This document shows positions 26,440 to 36,242 of a DNA stretch of 64,000 bases, in pieces. This stretch comes from Alcaligenes faecalis (lineage in GTDB: Bacteria > Pseudomonadota > Gammaproteobacteria > Burkholderiales > Burkholderiaceae_B), in contig NZ_CP023667.1 in assembly GCF_002443155.1 (NCBI RefSeq), forward strand, positions 2,852,001 through 2,916,000, read 5' to 3'. The notes beneath the pieces were generated by a model. It was not told the DNA's origin and ran no database searches. It worked only from the letters and a program-made list of their open reading frames with translations. Both the position numbers and the translations under genes were made by a program. Numbering within the stretch: position 1 is the first letter of the stretch; each line of letters opens with the position of its first letter.

Positions 26440-27141
26440 ATGATTGAACATCGGCCTTTTAATGAACTGGGCGGCGCCAACCACGGCTGGCTGGACGCCA
26501 AGCACCATTTTTCTTTTGCCAATTACTACGATCCCGCTCGCATGAGCTGGGGTGCCCTGCGTGTCTGGAATGACGACACGATTGCGTCCAACACCGGGTT
26601 TCCGCCTCACGATCATGCCGATATGGAGATCATTACGTATGTGCGTGAAGGGGCGATCAGCCACCAGGACAGTTTGGGCAACAAAGGTCGTACGGAAGCG
26701 GGCGATGTGCAGGTAATGAGTGCCGGCACGGGTATTCGCCATGCGGAGTACAACCTGGAAAATGGCACGACGCAGATTTTCCAGATCTGGATTCAGCCAG
26801 AGCGTCGTGGTTTGCCGCCTGCCTGGGGTGCCAAGCCTTTCCCCAAGGATGAGCGTTCGGGGCAGTTTGTGGCCCTGGCCAGTGGTTTCGAGGGTGACGC
26901 GGAGGCTTTGCCGATTCGTGCCCAGGCTCGTGTGCTGGGAGCGACCTTGAAAAAAGGTCAAAGCACGACTTTGTCTTTGCCTGCCGAGCATCTGGCTTAT
27001 CTGGTGCCTGCCACGGGGCGGGTTTCGGTGAATGGGCTGGAACTGAATGCTCGTGATGGAGCGGCGATTCGCAATGAAACGACGCTGGAAATTCAGGCGC
27101 TGGAGGATGCTGAGCTGGTGCTGGTTGAGACAGCGCAGTAA
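26440..27141 (+). CDS. Pirin-family bicupin protein (YhhW-like)
   Basis: The 233-residue protein carries the pirin metal site in the N-terminal cupin: FPPHDHADMEIITYVREG and AGTGIRHAEYN supply the His and Glu ligands. Bacterial pirins of this type, such as E. coli YhhW, can act as quercetin 2,3-dioxygenases in vitro; their in vivo role is uncertain. The C-terminal cupin (residues about 150-233) is weaker. AAGGAG precedes the start by 7 nt. A LysR gene is divergent. Confidence 0.92.
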   Translation: MIEHRPFNELGGANHGWLDAKHHFSFANYYDPARMSWGALRVWNDDTIASNTGFPPHDHADMEIITYVREGAISHQDSLGNKGRTEAGDVQVMSAGTGIRHAEYNLENGTTQIFQIWIQPERRGLPPAWGAKPFPKDERSGQFVALASGFEGDAEALPIRAQARVLGATLKKGQSTTLSLPAEHLAYLVPATGRVSVNGLELNARDGAAIRNETTLEIQALEDAELVLVETAQ

Positions 27142-27367
27142 TTGCGGAAGGGCTGTTTTGAAGATGGGGGGGGGCCGTTTGAGCGCTCCCCCCGCTTCTT
27201 TTTGCTGTTCTGGTGCTCTGAAAATAAACGCAGGTAAGAGAAGATATATGTCTTTTTAAGGTCATATGTCAGCTCGGAAATTAAACAACCCAATAGAACG
27301 CTTGGGTTGCCTTGCCGTTTGCTGGCGTAATGTCGTTTGTTCAGTACTCCACCTTGGCAGAAAGACG
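27142..27367. other. Intergenic region with no recognised gene
   Basis: These 226 nt after pirin contain a G-run (nine G near 27167) and AT-rich DNA but no convincing gene. They lead into the palindromic repeat. Confidence 0.5.
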
Positions 27368-27596
27368 CCACTTGGAGCCCTGCCTGGGTGTCCGGGCTGA
27401 GCACTTGCCGGTGCTGCGCACCGGTGCCCTTGTCAGGAGATAGCTACGGGCGCACCCTGAACTCCCGGGGTGGTTCGTCCCCCGGACGAACCACAAGCGC
27501 CCCGGTCAAACAACAGGGCGCTTGCACCCCTACGCTATCTCCTGACCGCGGCAAGTACTCCGAATCGCCCCGACACCCAGGCAGGGCTCCAAGTGG
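27368..27596. repeat. Complete large palindromic intergenic repeat
   Basis: This 229-bp imperfect palindrome has outer arms CCACTTGGAGCCCTGCCTGG and complement, a middle arm CAGGAGATAGC/GCTATCTCCTG, and an apex of 11 bp (GTGGTTCGTCC/GGACGAACCAC, CCC loop, 27470-27494). One arm carries an extra hairpin module, CTTGCCGGTGCTGCGCACCG followed by GTGCCCTTGTC. It shares architecture and modules with the repeats at 5741-7152 and 58309-58493. It is noncoding. Confidence 0.88.
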
Positions 27597-27990
27597 CTGG
27601 CATCGTGAGCAATTTGAGGGCGAAACGTAACTGTAATGCCGCTCTATGAGCTAATTGATGATGGATTCAGGGGTATTTTTCGTGGCTCAATTTCCTGCCA
27701 TGAAAAATACAGTTGGAGGTGGGCTGTCTCAACTGTCTGTTTTCGGTGTGGTTTTGAAAAGTATTCCTGATTTTTTGTTTAGCTTAGGTAAACAATCCTT
27801 CCCCTTGTCTGTCCTTCTCATTCTGCGCAGCCTTCCCTTAACGGAAACCGGCTCATAAAGCAGATCAAAACTTCCTCTTTTCTCTGATTAAACTGTTTGT
27901 TCTCAATCGATAAGCGTCTGCCCTGCAGCAATATCGTTACAATTGTTGTAACGCCAGTTTTCAACTCTTCTTAATGCACGCGAACACACC
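27597..27990. other. Upstream region of the diguanylate cyclase gene, with one hairpin
   Basis: About 390 nt without a convincing gene. A 14-bp near-perfect inverted repeat (GTATTTTTCGTGGC / GCCATGAAAAATAC, 10-nt loop) lies at 27673-27710. A short frame through it has no ribosome site and no recognisable product. Confidence 0.5.
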
Positions 27991-29136
27991 GTGTCCTCTC
28001 CCAACCAGTATTTCGTTCTGATCGTCCCTGCCTGCGCGGCATTGCTGGGCATCGCGATGATTTACTGCTGGAGCCGTCTACGCGATCACCGTTACCTGCT
28101 CTGGATTGCCTCGGGGTATATCTCCACGGCTATTCCTATGGGGATCCATAGCCTGATGCCCAATGAGCAACTCGCCCGCTGGACTCTGCCCTTGTCTGCT
28201 ATGTATTTATATGGTGTCTGGGCCTTGTCTCATGGGGTCGCTTTACGTTTTGGCGGACGTGCTCATCCCAGATTGGCTGGAGTAATCGTCCTCGTCACGC
28301 TGGGGCTGCTTTTTTATTTTTCCCAGATTGATGATGATCTCTGGCTGCGTTTACAAATTCTGAACTGGGGCCTGGCCTTGTTGGTTGCTTTGCCCATCAA
28401 GTCGATCTTGTCCGGCAGGTCACGCACGATTCCTTTGGCAACGCTGTTGCGGGCCTCTTACCTGACAGCCTTGCTTTATGCCTTTGTTCGTGTATTTGCG
28501 CTGGCCACACTGATCCCTCGCGAGATGCAGCCAGAGCTGACCCGCTCCGGGTTTTGGCTCTTGATGCTGGCGACCAATATGTTCATCAGCATTTGGGTCG
28601 CGCTGGCTATTTTGACCAGTACGGCCATGTCGATTGTGCAGACGCTGGATCATGAGCGCAGCCGGGACCCTTTGACCCGTTTGTTGAACCGTCGTGCTTT
28701 TTTCGAGCAGGTCAAAAAACGGCTGGAGCTGTATGGACATAGCGGCTGGGCGGTCATGACCTGCGATCTGGACCACTTCAAGATGGTCAATGACACCTGG
28801 GGCCATGTGGCGGGCGATCGGGCCTTGAAGGAGTTCGGGGCCTTACTGGCTCGCACGGTTCGCCAGGACGATTTGGCAGCCCGCTTTGGGGGCGAGGAGT
28901 TTGTCTTGCTGATACGCAGCACCAGCTTGCATACCGCCGTGCTGGTTGCCGAGCGTTTGCGCAGCAGTGTGATGAATCTGCATATCCCGGCCACGGCGCA
29001 TACGCTGACGGCCAGTTTCGGTGTGGTTCAGCTAAACAGCAATGGCGACATCAACCAGGCCATTGAGCAAGCTGACCGGCTTTTGTACGAAGCCAAGCAT
29101 GCTGGCCGCAACAAGGTCGTTTGGAAGGCGTCCTGA
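27991..29136 (+). CDS. Membrane-bound diguanylate cyclase (GGDEF)
   Basis: The 381-residue protein has six or so hydrophobic helices in the first 200 residues and a C-terminal GGDEF domain (about 215-380). The active-site loop is ARFGGEEFVLL, and nine residues before it RQDD gives an intact RxxD inhibitory site, as in PleD. It should make cyclic di-GMP from GTP with product inhibition. The membrane part resembles MASE-like sensor regions but no named domain is assigned. The start is a GTG at 27991 with no clear ribosome site, so the exact N-terminus is uncertain. A PilZ effector lies at 55.9 kb. Confidence 0.9.
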   Translation: MSSPNQYFVLIVPACAALLGIAMIYCWSRLRDHRYLLWIASGYISTAIPMGIHSLMPNEQLARWTLPLSAMYLYGVWALSHGVALRFGGRAHPRLAGVIVLVTLGLLFYFSQIDDDLWLRLQILNWGLALLVALPIKSILSGRSRTIPLATLLRASYLTALLYAFVRVFALATLIPREMQPELTRSGFWLLMLATNMFISIWVALAILTSTAMSIVQTLDHERSRDPLTRLLNRRAFFEQVKKRLELYGHSGWAVMTCDLDHFKMVNDTWGHVAGDRALKEFGALLARTVRQDDLAARFGGEEFVLLIRSTSLHTAVLVAERLRSSVMNLHIPATAHTLTASFGVVQLNSNGDINQAIEQADRLLYEAKHAGRNKVVWKAS

Positions 29137-29258
29137 GTTATTCCTCCTGCTTGCTGATACCCTTACAGTCTCTTTTTTCAAGACAGCCCCGTTAGATGCT
29201 GATTGATAGGACTATCACAGCAAAAGCCGGGGGCGTTCACGCCTCCCCAGGAGACCCC

Positions 29259-30677
29259 ATGTCACTTACCGAACTTAGCGCCAGCGAACTGCTGGCAGGT
29301 CTGGAAAAAAACCAGTTCAGCGCCCGTGAGATTGCCGACGAGCTGCTCAAACAGTCACAAGAAATGGCCCATTTGGGCGGTCTGGCACATTTGGATTCAG
29401 AGCTGTTTTACCAGCAGGCCGATCAGTCTGACGCACGCCGCGCCCGTGGCGAAGCCTTGGCGCTGGACGGTGTGCCTTTGGTGATGAAAGACAACCTGAA
29501 CACCACGGACATGCCCACCACGTCCAGCACCGGCGCCCTGCAAGGTCGCGTGCCGCTGAAAGATGCAGATGTAGTCGCACAATTGCGCAAGGCCGGTGCC
29601 GTGCTGCCCGCCAAGTCCGTGATGCACGAACTGGCTTTTGGGATTACGACCAATAACGCCACTACGGGCCCCAGTCGCAACCCTTATGATCCAAGTCGTA
29701 TTCCCGGCGGCTCTTCCGGTGGCACTGCAACGGTTGTGGCAGCTCGTCAGTTCCCGGCTGGCCTGGGCACGGATACGGGCGCTTCGGTGCGTTTACCTGC
29801 CGCGCTTTGCGGCCTGTACGGTTTCCGTCCTACAGTGGGCCGTTATTCGGGCCAGGGCATTGTGCCTTTGTCCCCTACCCGCGATACAGCAGGCCCCATG
29901 ACTCGCAGTCTGGCTGACATCAGCTTGCTGGACAGCCTGCTCTGCCAGAAGGCCCCCACTGTGATTGCCACTCCTTCCTTGAAGGAGCTGCGTCTGGGCG
30001 TACCCCGTGACAGCTTCTGGAAGGATATGGATGCCGGTGTGGCCGACGTGACCCTGGCGTTTCTGGATGATTTGCAAAAAGCCGGTATCACGCTGGTCGA
30101 TGTAGACCTGTCTCCGGCTCTGAAGATCAATGCCCGCGTCGGCATGCCGATTGTGCTGTATGAAACCTTGCAGAACCTGCCTTTGTACCTGGCCGAAAAC
30201 AAGTACGACATTAGCTTGGACGAGTTGATTGCTGGCATTCACAGCCCCGATGTGAAAGAGATTTTCGACGCCATTACGGGCGACTACACCATCAGCCAGG
30301 AAGCCTACGAAGAAGCGCTGAATGTAGACCGCCCCCTGATGCAGCAAGCCTATGCAGACCTGCTGCGCCAGTCCAATGTGGGTGGCCTGATCTTCCCAAC
30401 CAGTCCGCTGACCGCCTGCCCGATTGGCGATGATGAAACCACCATGATGAACGGCAAGGCTGTGCCTACGTTCAACACTTACATCTCTCGTACCGACTTG
30501 GGTTCGAACCTGGGCGCACCGGGTATTTCCCTGCCTATCGGCCTGTCGGGTGGTCTGCCAGTGGGGATGTTGATTGAGGCCGGTATCGGTGCAGATGATC
30601 AACTGCTGGCTCTGTGCCGTGCGATTGATCCTTTACTACCAGCCACACCTGCACCGGATTTGAGCAAACGGGCATAA
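29259..30677 (+). CDS. Amidase-signature family hydrolase
   Basis: The 472-residue protein has the amidase-signature Ser-cisSer-Lys site: the lysine in GVPLVMKDNLNTTD and the serine region PGGSSGGTATVVAARQ, followed by GTDTGASVRLPAALCGLYGF. Such enzymes hydrolyse amides such as indoleacetamide, aliphatic amides or aryl amides; the substrate is not evident here. The ATG at 29259 has AGGAGA upstream. It stands alone between the diguanylate cyclase and a terminator. It is not GatA-like in context, since no gatB or gatC is adjacent. Confidence 0.88.
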   Translation: MSLTELSASELLAGLEKNQFSAREIADELLKQSQEMAHLGGLAHLDSELFYQQADQSDARRARGEALALDGVPLVMKDNLNTTDMPTTSSTGALQGRVPLKDADVVAQLRKAGAVLPAKSVMHELAFGITTNNATTGPSRNPYDPSRIPGGSSGGTATVVAARQFPAGLGTDTGASVRLPAALCGLYGFRPTVGRYSGQGIVPLSPTRDTAGPMTRSLADISLLDSLLCQKAPTVIATPSLKELRLGVPRDSFWKDMDAGVADVTLAFLDDLQKAGITLVDVDLSPALKINARVGMPIVLYETLQNLPLYLAENKYDISLDELIAGIHSPDVKEIFDAITGDYTISQEAYEEALNVDRPLMQQAYADLLRQSNVGGLIFPTSPLTACPIGDDETTMMNGKAVPTFNTYISRTDLGSNLGAPGISLPIGLSGGLPVGMLIEAGIGADDQLLALCRAIDPLLPATPAPDLSKRA

Positions 30678-30763
30678 ACGACGTAAAGGCGGATTAAGCA
30701 ATCTGCAGGCTACTGCACCAGGCTGAATAACTCGCCACATCCAAATGCCATCAGCCCAACAAG

Positions 30764-30802
30764 AAACAGGCCGAATTCCTAGGGAAATCGGCCTGTTTTT
30801 TT
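30764..30802 (+). terminator. Intrinsic terminator downstream of the amidase gene
   Basis: A 10-bp stem AACAGGCCGA/TCGGCCTGTT with a 14-nt A/T-containing loop is followed by seven T residues. It lies about 90 nt past the amidase stop. Confidence 0.9.
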
Positions 30803-30934
30803 GATGAGGCTCCTCACGAAGGCGTCATGCGCCCGGGTCCGTATTACCACTAAACCGCCGACGCAACATCTGCACCAACCAGCCGTGATGCTCACACAAT
30901 GCAGACTGACGAGCCTTGAAAACCAAACTCACCA

Positions 30935-30950
30935 CTGTTTTTTAATACAG
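30935..30950. promoter_or_regulatory. LexA-like box upstream of the DUF1697 gene
   Basis: CTGTTTTTTAATACAG fits the CTGT-N8-ACAG SOS operator exactly and is followed by a TAAAAT -10-like hexamer at 30953. It is 66 nt upstream of the DUF1697 start. About one such match is expected by chance in 64 kb, so position and the AT-rich centre are the main support. Confidence 0.45.
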
Positions 30951-31016
30951 CATAAAATAGCGCACTGAAACTCCCGCCCGCACGGCAACACCCCAACTTC
31001 ACGGCCAGCACACACC

Positions 31017-31574
31017 ATGAATACGCAGATTCTTTTATTGCGCGGCGTCATGCCCACCGGCAAGAACAGGGTCTTGATGGCACCCCTACGTGCGGCTCTG
31101 GAAGCAGCGGGTTTGAAAGAAGTCCGGACTTATATACAAAGCGGCAATGTGATTGTGTCCACAGAGCTGGAACAGCCGGAGCTGGAGCAACTGGTTCACC
31201 ACACCATCAAGAACAAGCTGGGCGGAGATATTCAGGTTATCGCCCGAACGCCGGCTTATTTCATGCAAGTCATGGCGAACAATCCTTTCAAGGACCAGAG
31301 CCCCAGCCAGCTATATTTCACCCTGCTGCGCTCCCCGGCAGACAGCGCCTTGCGGCATGCCTTCCACGCCCTGGAGCACGCACCGGATCAAGTCCGCGTT
31401 ATTGATGACATCGCCTATATCGTGTGTGCGACCCGGTATCGAGACCTGAAAGCGAACAATAATTTCATCGAGAGAAAGCTCAAGGTCGTTGCGACGACAC
31501 GCAACTTCAACACCATGAGCAAGCTGATCGCCTTGAGTACGGGTAACAAGGTTGGGATGGAAACCTCAAGCTAA
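31017..31574 (+). CDS. DUF1697 family protein
   Basis: The 185-residue protein matches the DUF1697 pattern: an N-terminal LLLRGVMPTGKNRVLMAPLR, AAGLKEVRTYIQSGNVIV, and a C-terminal IERKLKVVATTRNFNTMSKL. The family is widespread and has no established function. No signal peptide or membrane segment is present. A LexA-like box lies in its promoter. Its 3' end overlaps the convergent phosphotransferase gene by 9 nt. Confidence 0.88.
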   Translation: MNTQILLLRGVMPTGKNRVLMAPLRAALEAAGLKEVRTYIQSGNVIVSTELEQPELEQLVHHTIKNKLGGDIQVIARTPAYFMQVMANNPFKDQSPSQLYFTLLRSPADSALRHAFHALEHAPDQVRVIDDIAYIVCATRYRDLKANNNFIERKLKVVATTRNFNTMSKLIALSTGNKVGMETSS

Positions 31575-32399
31575 GGCCTGTCGAGCGATATCCGCAACGG
31601 CCAGCTCTTTGCTGGCCTCGACGCGCAATCCGTCCTCCAGAAACCAGGCAGCTGACAAAGCGGCATGAGCCATAACCCATCTGAGCAAGCGTTGACGCTC
31701 AAGGCCTGCAACGTCAATGACCACCGACAACTGCCGTGCAAAGCGCGCTGGATTGGTGCTCGTTTTAAGGTCAGGATTGCACAGCACATTTACGTAGTCG
31801 TAATAGCGCTCACCAGTGACGCGCTTGGGATCTATTGCCAGCCATCCACGCTGATCGAAATCGAGGATATTGCTATGGTGCGCATCCCCGTGCAGGATGA
31901 CCTGCTCGCGCTGATCACGTAGCAGCTCATTGGCCACTATTACGCATTCAGCCATCAGACCGCCCTCTTGCTGTGCCATCGGTGCAAGCGATTCAAAAAA
32001 ATCACTTAGGGGGCGTAGACTGTCAGGTGGGGCCGAAGGTCTGTTTGAGTGCAATTGTTCGAGGGCATGGCAGATACAGGTGGTCGCTGCATCATCCTCC
32101 CCCTCTAAAGCCATACGCAATAGATCCTTCGATCCTGTTGCACGCTCCATCAGCAGTGTTCCTGAGTCCGGGTCGCGGGCATATACATGCGCCGCGCCAT
32201 CACCTGCCCACCATTGCAGCACTTGGCCGCCGATGCGCTCGTCAAGATCTCGTGTGATTTTGATCATCGCCGGCTGCCCCTCCAACTTCCCCCTAAGGCA
32301 CACAGGCAGAAGATCGCTGGTCGCGGTACTGAACGGCTTGCCAGCGGCCTGAGCCCCCCAGCGTTGGAGATAGACGTTGAATAGGTTGAGCTTGGACAT
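31566..32399 (-). CDS. APH(6)-type aminoglycoside/hydroxyurea phosphotransferase family protein
   Basis: The 277-residue kinase has the catalytic loop QVILHGDAHHSNILDFD and the metal-binding block WLAIDPKRVTGERYYDYVN, the wording of the APH(6)/StrB and hydroxyurea-kinase family. The N-terminal lobe has KITRDLDERIGGQVLQWWAG in place of a strict Walker motif, as is normal for the fold. Family members inactivate streptomycin by 6-phosphorylation, but chromosomal homologues often show no resistance. There are no mobile-element features around it. Its start has AAGGTAAAT-like spacing only, so translation may be weak. Confidence 0.85.
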   Translation of the reverse strand: MSKLNLFNVYLQRWGAQAAGKPFSTATSDLLPVCLRGKLEGQPAMIKITRDLDERIGGQVLQWWAGDGAAHVYARDPDSGTLLMERATGSKDLLRMALEGEDDAATTCICHALEQLHSNRPSAPPDSLRPLSDFFESLAPMAQQEGGLMAECVIVANELLRDQREQVILHGDAHHSNILDFDQRGWLAIDPKRVTGERYYDYVNVLCNPDLKTSTNPARFARQLSVVIDVAGLERQRLLRWVMAHAALSAAWFLEDGLRVEASKELAVADIARQALA

Positions 32400-32605
32400 T
32401 TACCTTGTTTTCGTAGAAATCCAACTAGACAGAAGGAAAGCCTAGCGTTCAATCATGCCCGACCGTTCATGATCGAAAGCGGCCAGCTTAACTGAGCTTG
32501 CCTTATTAATGTGAGTCCAAGTCCAGACACGCACCAGAACCCGGCGTTTCCCTCCCCCCTACTTCACGCCCCAGGACAAATATGTAACAGCCTGACCCTG
32601 GTGCT
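32400..32605. other. Intergenic region between the phosphotransferase and groES promoter
   Basis: About 200 nt with no convincing gene. It presumably holds the promoter of the divergent phosphotransferase gene; no specific site is assigned. Confidence 0.5.
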
Positions 32606-32660
32606 CTTGAAATTAGAAAAGTCGTCCCTATAATTAGCACTCGAAGGGGTTGAGTGCTAA
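32606..32660 (+). promoter_or_regulatory. groESL promoter with overlapping sigma-70/sigma-32 elements and CIRCE operator
   Basis: TTGAAA (32607-32612) and TATAAT (32629-32634) are 16 nt apart, a good vegetative promoter. The same DNA reads CTTGAA, 14 nt, CCCTATAA, close to a sigma-32 heat-shock promoter. It is followed by a perfect CIRCE element, TTAGCACTC-N9-GAGTGCTAA, at 32634-32660, the HrcA repressor site. Dual control by RpoH and HrcA is known in betaproteobacteria. Confidence 0.93.
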
Positions 32661-32720
32661 AACGCCTCGCCCCCACAATCGGACCAACAACTAAAGTCAT
32701 CTTTAAACAGGAGTTTCTCC

Positions 32721-34689
<1,969 letters not shown>

Positions 34690-34758
34690 GCCACACATCA
34701 GCACCCCGATCCGGGCGGAAATTGATCACTTCTGCCCTGATCGCCACGCTTTTAGTAC

Positions 34759-34794
34759 AAAAACCGGATGGATTTTTCCATCCGGTTTTTTTTC
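34759..34794 (+). terminator. Intrinsic terminator of groESL
   Basis: An 11-bp stem AACCGGATGGA/TCCATCCGGTT with a T-rich loop is followed by a run of eight T residues. It separates groEL from dgkA. Confidence 0.93.
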
Positions 34795-34843
34795 GTCCAA
34801 GCAAACCCCTATAATCAGGGCACTTCAATCAGCAGCTTCCTTC

Positions 34844-35227
34844 ATGTCAGACTCTCCATTCAAAAGCAAAGGTGGTTTGGGCCGCCTGTTCAATGCCTTG
34901 CGCTACTCCGGGCAAGGCCTGGCCGCCGCCCTGCGCCATGAGGCTGCCTTTCGCCAGGAACTGGCACTGGCCGTCGTCCTGACGCCACTGGCATTCTGGC
35001 TGGGACAAACCCCGGCGGAGATTCTGGTCTTGCTGGGCACACTGATCTTTGTGCTGGTGGTGGAACTGCTGAACTCGGCCCTGGAAGCCCTGGCCGACAC
35101 GATTACCCTGGAGCACCACCCCTTGATCGGGCGGGCCAAGGATCTGGCCAGTGCTGCCGTGCTGCTGTCCCTTATTTTTGCTGGTGCCGTCTGGCTCAGC
35201 TTTTTGTATAGCCGTTTACTTTCCTGA
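34844..35227 (+). CDS. dgkA: Diacylglycerol kinase (prokaryotic DgkA)
   Basis: The 127-residue membrane enzyme has three transmembrane helices and the catalytic block [17 protein letters not shown], plus the N-terminal [10 protein letters not shown] glutamate. It phosphorylates diacylglycerol in the inner membrane, recycling lipid produced during osmoregulated glucan or lipid A modification. The start at 34844 was chosen because the family begins just before the first amphipathic helix; the ribosome site is weak. pyrF starts 5 nt after its stop, so the two are likely co-transcribed. Confidence 0.94.
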   Translation: MSDSPFKSKGGLGRLFNALRYSGQGLAAALRHEAAFRQELALAVVLTPLAFWLGQTPAEILVLLGTLIFVLVVELLNSALEALADTITLEHHPLIGRAKDLASAAVLLSLIFAGAVWLSFLYSRLLS

Positions 35228-35232
35228 TTCCC

Positions 35233-36060
35233 ATGACATTCATAGAAAAACTGAACCGTGCCTGGACGGACAACCAATCCATGCTGATGGTGGGTCTGGA
35301 CCCAGACCCTGCCCGCCTGCCTTTGGAGCTGGCCGACAAACCCGGCGCGATTTACGAGTTCTGCAAAACGATTGTGGACGTCACCGCCGACTACACCTGT
35401 GGCATCAAACCGCAGATTGCCTACTTTGCCGCTCAGGGTGCCGAGGATCAGTTGCAAGACCTGTGCGACTACATTCGCAGCCGCTACCCTCACCTGCCCA
35501 TCGTTCTGGATGCCAAGCGTGGGGACGTGGGTTCGACAGCCGAGCAGTACGCGCGCGAAGCCTTTGAGCGCTACCGTGCAGATGCCGTCACCGTCAGCCC
35601 TTACATGGGTTTTGACTCGGTAGAGCCGTATCTGGAGCACAAGGACAAGGGCGTGATCGTGCTGTGCCGCACCTCTAACCCCGGCGGCTCGGACCTGCAA
35701 TTCATGGAAATGGCCGACGGCACCCCACTGTACTTGCACGTAGCCAGCCTGGTGGCAGAGAAATGGAATACGAACGGCCAATGTGCTTTGGTGGTGGGCG
35801 CAACCTTCCCTGATGAAATTGGCAAAGTGCGCGCCCGTATTGGTGACATGCCTTTGCTGGTGCCCGGCATTGGCGCGCAAGGTGGCGACGTGGTCGCCAC
35901 GGTTGCCGCTGGTATGGACTCCCAAGGCAACGGCATGATGATCAACTCCTCGCGTGCCATTCTGTACGCCAGCCGTGGCGATGACTGGCGTGATGCCGCA
36001 CAAGCTGCAGCAATTGCTACGCGCAATGCCATTAATGACGCACGCAACAAGCAGCGTTGA
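35233..36060 (+). CDS. pyrF: Orotidine 5'-phosphate decarboxylase (type 2)
   Basis: The 275-residue enzyme converts OMP to UMP, the last step of UMP synthesis. The signature [17 protein letters not shown] holds the catalytic Lys-Asp pair; [13 protein letters not shown] and [12 protein letters not shown] are the typical type 2 (about 270 residues) blocks. It follows dgkA with 5 nt and is followed by a hexanucleotide microsatellite and a terminator. Confidence 0.96.
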   Translation: MTFIEKLNRAWTDNQSMLMVGLDPDPARLPLELADKPGAIYEFCKTIVDVTADYTCGIKPQIAYFAAQGAEDQLQDLCDYIRSRYPHLPIVLDAKRGDVGSTAEQYAREAFERYRADAVTVSPYMGFDSVEPYLEHKDKGVIVLCRTSNPGGSDLQFMEMADGTPLYLHVASLVAEKWNTNGQCALVVGATFPDEIGKVRARIGDMPLLVPGIGAQGGDVVATVAAGMDSQGNGMMINSSRAILYASRGDDWRDAAQAAAIATRNAINDARNKQR

Positions 36061-36099
36061 TTGATGGCCCTCCCGGCTTGTCGAACAAGTCCGGGGATC

Positions 36100-36160
<61 letters not shown>

Positions 36161-36179
36161 CAATTAGTGTAGATACAAG

Positions 36180-36230
36180 AAAGCCCCACTCACTTGGATT
36201 CAATCCCAAACGAGCGGGGCTTTTTATTTT
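36180..36230. terminator. Terminator between convergent pyrF and CoA-transferase genes
   Basis: The stem AAAGCCCC/GGGGCTTT (with a short CTC/GAG inner pairing and a long loop) is followed by TTTTTATTTT on the plus strand. The A-rich left side could also serve the minus-strand gene that ends at 36243. Confidence 0.8.
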
Positions 36231-36242
36231 GAACTACGCAAT

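Noticed and set aside
27655..27858. 67-residue open frame between the repeat and the diguanylate cyclase
   Set aside because: It crosses a hairpin, has no ribosome site and no recognisable product.
31566..32399. Acquired resistance cassette
   Set aside because: No integron site, IS or transposon ends are nearby; treated as a chromosomal family member.
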